Shown here in pieces: positions 56,387-64,000 of a stretch of 64,000 nt of DNA (position 1 is its first letter; each line of letters opens with the position of its first letter). The translations under genes and the position numbers were made by a program. This stretch comes from Hyposmocoma kahamanoa (lineage: Eukaryota; Arthropoda; Insecta; Lepidoptera; Cosmopterigidae), in the NCBI RefSeq assembly GCF_003589595.1, contig NW_020654289.1, positions 566,586 to 630,585 of the forward strand, read 5' to 3'. A model generated the notes under the pieces. That model saw nothing but the letters and a program-made list of their open reading frames with translations, was not told the origin of the DNA and made no database searches.

Positions 56387-56555
56387 AGTATTCGTTACTC
56401 GTTTGTAACTATTATTAGGTAACAGGTAAACGTTCCCATGACTATGAAACGCAGATCAAGAGAACAAAAGAACACAAAGTAAATGTGTGCGTCCACTTCG
56501 AGCGCATACGACGAACTGGCACATTTATGGCCTTTGCCGGTCGAGGAGTTGGAGT

Positions 56556-56874
56556 AATCGTACGATATGTGACGTCATTTTGGTTTAGTTTCGAATACGT
56601 TCGATTCAGGTACTGTGAATAAAAATTAAAAGAAATCTGTCGACAACTGAGTTATGGTAAGGTTCTAAATCGATCCCCTGGCCCTGTACTCTCGTTCTCC
56701 GCCCAACATACATCTGAAGCAATTATTGTCAAATAAGTAATACTTGACCAATTAATTAAAAGACGCATGATGCTAATGAAGCTTCATACTTGACTCCCTG
56801 GTCAATATAACTCAGAACTTATGCATCTTTTCGAAGTATTTTAAGCGTTCTGCATGCGCTGTTCTGATTTTTTT
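56556..56874. other. No gene seen
   Basis: This is the flank of the Jockey insertion; no signal supported. Confidence 0.45.
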
Positions 56875-57045
56875 ACAATATCAAGTGAGGGGACGAACAA
56901 GTCGTGGTAAGCACACTCCTGTCCATGGCAGTTGCAGTGCCACGCAGAGTTTTCATTCGCAAAGACCTCGTGGGAACTACAGCTCAAACCCTCTCATCGT
57001 GGGAGTAAGCCTGTGCCCAGGGAAGGAACTATTTATATAGGATAA
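56875..57045 (-). repeat. SINE-like S1 fragment joined to an S2-type tail
   Basis: 'tcaagtgaggggacgaacaa' and 'ctgtccatggcagttgcagt' are S1. From about 56985, 'aaaccctctcatcgtgggag' then 'taagcctgtgcccaggga' is the 3' block of another lepidopteran SINE type. The join suggests one inserted in or recombined with the other. Confidence 0.6.
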
Positions 57046-57109
57046 TTATTATGTATTATCAATAAAAGTACATAAGAACAATGAAACAAAATATATTAGT
57101 TAGTCTTTT

Positions 57110-57380
57110 TTCATGACATCAAGGGATAGGACGAACAAGACGTGCACCTGGTGGTAAGCGACACGCCTATCCATGACAGTTACAATGCCACAGCTTTAAA
57201 TTATAAAAATCTGATAAGGACTGCCACTGCGCCGGTCATCCTGAGACGTAAGTTGTCAAGTCTCATGTACCTCCAATTTCACAATTACTCTTACCCTTAA
57301 AATACGGCGGCAGAAATAGAGGTGACATTACTTCCCTGGACGAAATCTTTCGTAAGAAGCTCTACTGCTACTAATACAGG
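57110..57380 (-). repeat. SINE-like family S1 copy
   Basis: Reverse-oriented with 'gacatcaagggataggacga', 'gtaagcgacacgcctatcca', 'aagttgtcaagtctcatgta' and 'ggacgaaatctttcgtaaga' then 'agctctactgctact'. Close to full length except for the tRNA-like head. Confidence 0.8.
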
Positions 57381-57474
57381 TTACACTGTACTATAATATT
57401 TGTATATTGTAATAACTTACCAGCTCCATGAATATGATTGAAAACCAGTTGTAACCCTGTGAGAAAACGGTTTC

Positions 57475-57925
57475 TCGGGAATTGGCAGGATGACGGTGGA
57501 AATCCCTGTGGTTGCAATATCTATATATGACTTTGATTTACAACTTACATACATACATTTCTGAGTGTTTATTAGGAATATCTCTCGCGAAGGAAAACGT
57601 CGGATAAAACCTGTATGTCGAAGAAAGTTTATAACCCTTGGAAAACATGTGAAGTCCCCAACCTGCACTATGGCCTACATAAATCCTCTCATAAGAGGAA
57701 ACCCATGTCAGACTTACTGTGTTCTAGTTTTGACGGGTACTGGTGAAATTACAGGCAAATGAGACTTGTCAACTTAAGGCAACTTAAGTGTCGGGCGCAA
57801 TGGCAGTGCCCCTCAGATCTTTGGGATTTAATTTTTTTTAAACTTTGAGTGACACTGCAACTGTTATGGACAGACGTGTAGCTTAGCATCAGGTGCACTA
57901 CTTATTCGTCCCATCATTTGATATT
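57475..57925 (+). repeat. SINE-like S2 copy followed by S1 copy
   Basis: 57475-57715 carries S2 blocks ('ttaggaatatctctcgcgaa', 'cctgtatgtcgaagaaagtt', 'aaacatgtgaagtccccaac'). 57718-57925 carries plus-oriented S1 ('gttctagttttgacgggtac', 'gcgcaatggcagtgcccctc', 'actgcaactgttatggacag', ending 'ccatcatttgatatt' and an A-tail). Confidence 0.72.
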
Positions 57926-57929
57926 ATAT

Positions 57930-59284
57930 AAAAAAAAAATTAAAAAAAAAACACTTTCATATGTACACAAAACAGACAACAATTTCAGTAAACGATCCGC
58001 TTATCGTGGACTCTATTTTCGGCAAAAGAATAGTAAGTAATCTTTTTGTATGTTTATTACACAGGTAAGCAGCTTATATTTGAAATCGTCGAATTCATTT
58101 TGTATTTTTGGGTGGTCATTGTGAATAATATATATTAATACAATATTTAAATTAATAATAAATTAATACAATATTTAAAAAACATAATTGTAGCTACAAC
58201 CCGAAAAACATAAACGAATCACTTCTTTGGATTTCTTTCGTTAACCTTTTTGTTTCTTATCAGTTTCAAATTCGTAAAAAATAAATGTTGATTAAAACAG
58301 AAGTAAAGTAAAGAAACGTAATTTGTGATTTGAATGAAGACTGGCAGAACTAGTACCTATTAATATTATTTTGTCTATCACAAACTACTATTCTTTTTAA
58401 CGGCAATTTTAGTTTCATAAATGGATTCTGTGTGACGCTAGTGCACGAATTTAAAATTCTATAAATTTATCTCTCAAAGCACTCTTGGGGCCTATTTAAA
58501 TTGCCCCAACAGCGCGCTTTTGCAGGACAGAGATTCTATTTATGTGGGCGGTGCCATCCCAAAATGCCGTATATTTACACATATTTTTACACCTTTCACT
58601 GCATAAGACATTTTCATCGCGTTTTCCATTTCATCCTCCCATTCTACCTACGGTTTTCCGCACACAGCGTGTCGGAAATTCTGCTTTAAATGCTCAAGGT
58701 TCTTTCTCCTGTTACCATAAATACTTCCTTTTCAATAATATCGCGAAAAAATGTCAGCAGCTGTCAAAATCGTTATTGTTCGTCGCAAAGGTAATACGAT
58801 TTCTACCAAAAATATAACACAATTTTCTTGGCATTTCCGCAACGGAAGATTGATTTATGTTGAACGTGTTGATAATTAAAACATGTTACTTACGTGGAAA
58901 ATGCTCAAATGTACCGCATCCACATTTACAACACTAATGGACAACTGTCAGATTTTACGTTGAAACAAAATGGCGTCAATGTCATGTATATAAGGTATCC
59001 AAGGGCTATGCGACACGGCGGGAAAGGTATTTTAAATTTTGTAAATAGGATATTCTGCTTCATGGAGACATTATTTTGTTTTTAAAAGTAAGTACCTAAT
59101 ACTGCATTTAAAGGTTTTTAAAGTTGCTTGCCTTACCTGGGAATTGAATAGACTAAATGTAAAAAAAAACCTGTATTTTTATGATGCCGATCGAAAGGGT
59201 CAATTATAAGGATAAATAAGTAACATGGTATCGTAAATTATAGGAACACCATAAAATTGTTTAGAAAAATGAATCATAATGATA
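57930..59284. other. No supported gene
   Basis: Frames of 60-90 codons near 58500-59085 overlap on the same strand and have no domain. AT-rich. Confidence 0.45.
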
Positions 59285-59545
59285 TTCTTACTTCAAGATG
59301 GGGCTCCGACTCATAACAGTCTGATTTTTTATCTGATTTTTTTCAGATTGTTTTACTTCCTAGACTATGTGTTTTATTATTTATTTACATGTTGACACGT
59401 GGACTAATTAGATAACCGGATCTCCTGACCTGACACTATTAGATTTCTTTTTTAGGGATACGTGAAAGATTTCATAAATCAGAAGCAATTTGAGTTAAAA
59501 ACGACATTGTGGAGTTATTTCGCATATTCGTCATAATAAGCTAAG
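59285..59545 (+). pseudogene. mariner-superfamily transposase scrap (DDE_3 type)
   Basis: Broken frames give YFQDGAPTHNS (second catalytic Asp region, usually FQQDGAPPH), then GSPDLTLLDFFF followed by GYVKDFINQK (usually RSPDLTPLDFFLWGYVKD). These two motifs in this order identify a Tc1/mariner-superfamily transposase other than the element at 6654. Only the C-terminal half survives, with many stops and frameshifts. Confidence 0.7.
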
Positions 59546-60511
59546 GAAACCCACGAACATTGAACTTATCAACAACATTGGCAAGTTTCAAGTTCGTTTA
59601 TTTTATTAATAAATTGTATGATTCTTTAATTTAAGGTACTATGTTACTTGAATGCACTATTTCGATTGGCATCATAAAACTATGGAATTTTTTTTTTTTT
59701 CATTTGGTCGGTTCTATTCATAGATGAGGCAAGCAACTCTTTAAGTCTTTGAATGCTGAGTTACTTACTGTTAAAAATAAAATAATACCCTATATACAAC
59801 ATTCAAAGGGGACAGCCTATATACTAATTACAGCAGTAATAACATTTCAATGCACAATATGTACGCTGAATACACCAGATCACGTACAACCCCCGAGAGG
59901 ATACATTGTTGCGCATGATACAACGTATCAAGTTCACATCCAGGTTAATTACGTGACAAGTAAATGGAAATTGTAGCTCCATGGGTGCAAATTTACACAC
60001 GGTCGTCCCCCTGGCTAACCCTCGACAAACTTAATTAAGGCACCTACATTAAGTTTCTTTGGATTTACGAGAAGAGAGCTCCTTACCTTACCTGACAATC
60101 CTGCGAATGTTGTTCAGGCTTAAAATACTGGACAAAACTACACAACAATATATGGTTCCCATGACACGAACGTCGAATAAACAGCTGTATTGAATGTCAT
60201 ATTACAAATTGTATACCTATTATAACATTACAATTAAATTTAAAAAATCGATACAAATCTGTGTACTCCAAAAAGTCAATAAAGTCATTAACCGTAAGCC
60301 AGCTCGTCGAAAACAATTTAATGTGCGCAAACATTGGGGTATCATTCATACAAATTAAGTTTAGTACACAACACCATAGATGACGACACTTGGATAAAAT
60401 AAAAATATAAAGTACTGAATAGCAAAAATTTGAGGTATGTCAAGAAATGCAAAACTATTTAAATAAAATTTTAGGAATATCGAGTTCTTAGATTTTAGCG
60501 ATTATTACAAA
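59546..60511. other. No supported gene
   Basis: A 75-codon frame (59749-59976) has no motif. Confidence 0.45.
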
Positions 60512-60723
60512 TAGGAAATGAAACTATTTTTCCGGATTAAATCGCGTATATTTGTTTTTTCAAACAAACCGACGTTTCGGGCCCTTTACAGGTCCCATGG
60601 TCACGGTTGACTGAGGTGGTACAGTCTTCAACCAGTTATGTCTAATATTGATGCAAACCACCCTATTTTTTCACTATAGTTACAATAGTTATTAATTAAA
60701 TACCTTATTTTTAATTTTACAAA
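60512..60723 (-). repeat. pLTR copy 1 of the Penelope-like element
   Basis: Plus-strand reading starts 'taggaaatgaaactattttt' and ends 'ttttaattttacaaa'. It differs from copy 2 by only about three positions. On the minus strand it contains CCTGTAAAGGGCCCGAAACG followed by TCGG, resembling the 3' half of a hammerhead core (stem II then GAAAC). The CTGANGA box is replaced by CTGTAAA. Confidence 0.82.
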
Positions 60724-60854
60724 GAAACATTCCAATTTACGCTACGTTAAGTTTTACAAATTATTTTATTGAATGATTTTTATTAACTTCAATTTATTAT
60801 TAATTATTAATAGAAATTAGAATAAACTAAAACATATTAATTAGTACTGCAGTC

Positions 60855-61092
60855 TTATGTCTGTTTGGGATTTTTCATTAGAGGAAATACTGGATCCGAA
60901 ACTGGTGGCACGGAGAAACCATCTTCCCTGTTGAAATTAGGATGTTTTTTTAATTTCAATGGCCTCTCGCAGCATTCTGGGTAGATAACGGACTTCTTTT
61001 GCAAGGACCTGGGGTTTGTCAAACTTCATTGAATGTGTAGGTTTAAAATGTTTAAAGTACAGACCGATATATCTTTGCGATTCTATTATATG
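60855..61092 (-). pseudogene. Penelope-like protein, C-terminal tail
   Basis: The minus strand reads SQRYIGLYFKHFKPTHSMKF, then DKPQVLAKEVRYLPRMLREA followed by IEI. After a one-base insertion in an A-run (about 60944-60950) it continues HPNFNREDGFSVPPVSDPVF to a TAA at 60857-60855. The series 'VLA.E..Y..R..REA.EI..HPNNFNREDGF' is the conserved segment downstream of the GIY-YIG endonuclease in Penelope-like elements. The frameshift and missing upstream domains make it non-functional. Confidence 0.78.
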
Positions 61093-61264
61093 TTATTGTA
61101 TATATAATTAAGGCCTGAATAAGAGCAATACACCTTGACAAAAATGTAATATCTGTTATCTGTTGACCTTTTCGTATCTTATTATAATCGAATCACAGGT
61201 TAATCTAGTGCCATTTGTTGATCAGCGTTATGATTCAAAATAATCGTCCGAATAAGCGGAGTTA

Positions 61265-61912
61265 GGGATTATTCACATTAGACCGTGCCGGCCTCGAGCC
61301 GTGTCCTAGTCATCCGAGCCTCAAACTTGCTGCACGTTCACGTTAGACCGAGCCAGTACGCACAGCACGATATTGTGACAAGTGTTAAATAACAAATGAT
61401 TTTTCGCTATTAGAGATGGCAGCTATTGCTATTGATGAAGAAGAATAGGAAGTACAGTGTAAAAATTCAAAAAGAAGATTGAGCCGTGTACCAAACTTGC
61501 AAAAAACGAATACTATGTAATACTACTAACACTACTTGTTTCATTTAATTAACTGAATATTGTAGTCCATATTGTAATTTTGTATTTATTATCTAAATAT
61601 TTATGGCCCGTACAAGGCTCATATCATAAAGCGCTGGGTAATTTCTTAGGCACTCGATCAATTTTCCATCTTCTATTTTACAAAAAGTAAATCGAACATT
61701 GCTCGGTCGAGTCACAGAAAAGTGTTCATATTACAACGGGCCGAGGCGAGACCGGGCCGAATCCGAGGCCCGGAAGCAGCATGAACGTGGACGCGGTACG
61801 GTATAATATGAATTACGACATATAAAATGTTCGCAGCATTCCCAATCCGTGCCCCGTCCGTGGCACGGTGGTGACAAGGCTCCGGCTCGGCACGGTCTAA
61901 TGTTAATAATCC
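61265..61912. mobile_element. 648-bp PIF/Harbinger-like non-autonomous element
   Basis: The left end GGGATTATTCACATTAGACC (then GTGCCG) and the reverse-complemented right end GGATTATTAACATTAGACC (then GTGCCG) form inverted repeats of about 35 bp. TTA flanks both ends (61262-61264, 61913-61915; TTAG can also be read). CpG-rich subterminal repeats surround an AT-rich centre. The centre has an ATG followed by AAIAIDEEE and a stop, which could be a relic transposase start but is too short to judge. It is inserted at the edge of pLTR copy 2. Confidence 0.75.
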
Positions 61913-61913
61913 T

Positions 61914-62127
61914 TAGGAAATGAAACTATTTTTCCGGATTTAAATCGCGTATATTTGTTTTTTCAAACAAACCGACGTTTCGGGCCCTTTACAGGTCCCA
62001 TGGTCACGGTTGACTGAGGTGGTACAGTCTTCAACCAGTTATGTGTAATATTGATGCAAACCACCCTATTTTTTCACTATAGTTACAATAGTTATTAATT
62101 AAATACTTTATTTTTAATTTTACAAAA
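61914..62127 (-). repeat. pLTR copy 2 of the Penelope-like element
   Basis: Nearly identical to copy 1: one T insertion near 61944 and two substitutions seen. The same hammerhead-like minus-strand segment is present. The low divergence implies both were copied together recently relative to the decay of the coding part. Confidence 0.82.
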
Positions 62128-62204
62128 TTTTAATAATCCTTTACAAGTGTAACATTTCTTTGTATGATATTGTGTATCTGTACTAATGTAGTATTACATT
62201 ATCT

Positions 62205-62345
62205 GTGGCTTTAGGGTGCCGGCCATCCATCCATCCTTCCATGGTTGCAAAATGGGATCAAGGTGTTATTGTAATTCATTGTATTTCCTTAGTATACCAA
62301 ATTTTAAGTCGATTGGACAATCGGAAATAGAATAAACATTCATTG
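62205..62345 (+). repeat. Interspersed repeat, LINE-tail-like
   Basis: 'ccatccatccatccttccat' and 'ataccaaattttaagtcgat' then 'tggacaatcgg' are of a type common at 3' ends of lepidopteran retroelements. It is tentative, with no second copy here. Confidence 0.4.
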
Positions 62346-63711
62346 TGTGACTGGGATTTCAGTATCTTTGTCAGTATCTCCCCCCTTTTTGGGTTGGAGG
62401 CTAAAAATAAAGAGAACACAGTATACTTGTATCTTTACACACAGGATATAAGGAAGTACGCAAAACATGAAAGCGAAACGTTACCACGCTTGAAAACGTA
62501 CTGCGTTTAGATCACAACATCACCAGTTCACTGAAGAGCGGTCTTTTTCCAAATTACGCCGCACCGTTGGGCTTCCGCATTTCCCATCTATTAATTTCCG
62601 GATTTCCTTCTGAAGTCGTTAGACCATTGTACAACACGATTAAATTACTTGCGGTCGATATCCTCTAGCAACCATAAACGATAAATGAAGAGAAGAAACA
62701 AATTTCCAACATATTAAAATCACATAGAGGAACTTTCTATCTCCTATTTTATAAAATTAAACTGACGGTAGCTCACAACTGTAGTTGAGCGAAAGTAGGA
62801 ATTGCAGCTAAAATTCATAATTTCCGACATTGAAAACCCGCTCCCGTCGTAATTTAAATGGCATTAACCTCAGCAAACGGGTTAGGTAGTTGCATTTGTT
62901 GCTCGACACATCGGCTCTGCCACTGTAGTTGCGTATACCCATAACCCTTTCTTTCTCGCACACTATTCGAACACTATTTGAAGGTATGTCTCTGGCGTTA
63001 CCAAACTCAGTATTTATGTAGTTTTAACATAAATGATAATTATTATCAGTTCGAGTTAGATTGCAGATAACTTCATTGGAAAATTCCAGAAATAAATCCA
63101 ACCCCTCATATGTTTGTTATATGAGTATAACATAAAATAGTCACAATAGAAATACAATTTGTATGGAAAAGAAAAGCACTGTGAATTTAGACTCCAACAA
63201 ACAGAACACCGAAGACGCGAGTATCGCCAGCCAAAATACTTTAGCTTTGTAGTAGGGTTTTTGGTACTGTACTGTGGCGCCATGAACGAAAGTTACTATG
63301 ACGCTACCAACTTAGCAAAACGTAGCACTAGAAACAGTACTCATGGTCAAATATAGCACTAATGCTCCATTCCTTACAAAACATATATTAACAATACGAC
63401 GAAACTATTTATTATATTAATGTAACGCTTGCAAACTGGAGTCTTTATTGATTACAAGAAAAAGCCAAATTAAAAAAATTGAGGACTGCTCTGGGGCGGA
63501 AAAAAGCTGATTGACCGTGCACCTCTTTTCCTACTCTTTTCCTTCTTTAACAGTTTTAGAATTTTCATTTAGTTTTATTACACTAAAACACATTAACAAT
63601 CGCAGTTCACGCTCTCGGAGCTATATTTTTATTCACACTCGCACTTTGCACTTAAACTTGTATTAGGTTATTTTAGATGCACTATTAATATACTTTATTT
63701 TTCATTTTTTT
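62346..63711. other. No supported gene
   Basis: Overlapping opposite-strand frames at 63056-63356 (65-75 codons) have no motif. The rest is AT-rich. Confidence 0.45.
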
Positions 63712-64000
63712 ATGATACCAAGTGAAGGGACGAATAAGTCGTGCGCCTGCTGGTAAGCGACACGCCTGTCCATAACAGTTGCAGTGCCATTCACTGCTTT
63801 AAATAACAAAGATCTGAGGGTATAAGTTGACAAGTTCCATGTGCTTATAATTTCATCCCTTCAAAATCGGAACGCAGTAATGCTCACATTACTGTTTGAC
63901 GGTGAAAATAGGTGCGCTGGCAGAACTTCCCTGGACGAACTCTTTCTTTTCCTGCTTCTACCACCCGTTGGGACTTGAACCCACTACCATGCTGCACCGT
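63712..64000 (-). repeat. SINE-like family S1 copy with tRNA-like head, cut by window edge
   Basis: Reverse-oriented: 'accaagtgaagggacgaata', 'ctgtccataacagttgcagt', 'tcggaacgcagtaatgctca' and 'ggacgaactctttctt'. Then, unlike other copies, the minus strand reads GTGGGTTCAAGTCCCAACGG near 63984-63965, a good Pol III B-box. This shows the S1 family is tRNA-derived, with its head on this side. The 5' end lies beyond the window. Confidence 0.78.

Larger units (their letters stand above)
52098..56555 (-). mobile_element. Full-length Jockey-type LINE with 35-bp target duplication
   Basis: A perfect 35-bp direct repeat (52098-52132 and 56521-56555, starting ACATTTATGGCCTTTGCCGG) brackets the element at 52133-56520, 4388 bp on the minus strand. 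The 5' end starts GCCAGTTCGTCGTATGCGCT, with a CAGT initiator-like start as expected of an internal promoter. A 134-bp 5' UTR is followed by ORF1 and ORF2, which overlap by a few bases. The 3' UTR (52608-52133) contains AATAAA and ends in an A-rich tail ('aaatcaaaaaatcaa'). Both ORFs are uninterrupted. An unmutated duplication and open ORFs indicate a recent insertion. Activity itself cannot be judged here. Confidence 0.95.
60512..62127 (-). mobile_element. Penelope-like element remnant with two pLTR copies
   Basis: Two direct copies of a 212-214 bp sequence (60512-60723 and 61914-62127) flank a short internal part. That part encodes the C-terminal tail of a Penelope-like protein on the minus strand (60855-61092). 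A nested Harbinger-like element sits between this fragment and the upstream copy. Penelope-like elements typically occur with duplicated 'pseudo-LTRs' and end their ORF downstream of a GIY-YIG domain, which matches the layout. The RT and most of the endonuclease are missing. Confidence 0.75.

Noticed and set aside
60512..62127. LTR retrotransposon with 213-bp LTRs
   Set aside because: There is no primer-binding site, no TG...CA ends and no gag-pol signal. The internal coding tail is Penelope-like, so the direct repeats are better read as pLTRs.
1..64000. CRISPR array, rRNA, phage or bacterial defence locus
   Set aside because: No regularly spaced repeats, operon structure or prokaryotic signals; introns and TE content are eukaryotic.

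Overview
The window reads as repeat-rich, AT-rich insect nuclear DNA, most likely from a butterfly or moth. The clues are the repertoire of decayed non-LTR retrotransposon, mariner/Tc1, Harbinger-like, Penelope-like and tRNA-derived SINE families, insect-style introns and promoters, and very low gene density. No species can be named from sequence alone. A 100-N block (40412-40511) shows that this is an assembled scaffold with at least one gap of unknown size.

Only two loci look like host genes. On the minus strand, 4421-3477 is a compact two-exon gene for a small secreted protein of about 247 residues. It has a TATA box and initiator, a signal-peptide exon, consensus splice sites and a poly(A) signal. 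I do not recognise the family. On the plus strand, 29439-29681 looks like the first coding exon of a gene whose N-terminus resembles a mitochondrial targeting sequence. A possible non-coding first exon ends at 29042, and I could not find the downstream exons.

Everything else I can name is mobile DNA. From left to right: a palindromic Harbinger-like MITE (1297-1473); a mariner element with 23-bp inverted repeats and a broken transposase (6654-7930); a decayed Tc1-type transposase (about 8780-9235); a 1.6-kb Tc1-like inverted-repeat element with no readable transposase (9757-11363); scattered LINE remnants (13220-24300); a 5'-truncated R1-type LINE with a 15-bp target duplication (34191-34683); a large single-ORF LINE cut by the assembly gap (about 37300-41128); a second Harbinger-like MITE (51501-51693); a full-length Jockey-type LINE with both ORFs open and a 35-bp perfect target duplication (52133-56520); and a Penelope-like remnant whose two direct pLTR copies flank an endonuclease-end fragment and a nested 648-bp Harbinger-like element (60512-62127).

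At least twelve fragments of one SINE-like family, plus several of a second tRNA-headed family, are scattered through the window. The stretches in between hold no coding or RNA signal that I can support. I saw no CRISPR array, rRNA or credible functional tRNA. No undescribed multi-gene system is evident. The most interesting items are the young Jockey copy, the Penelope-like/hammerhead-like locus and the orphan secreted-protein gene.
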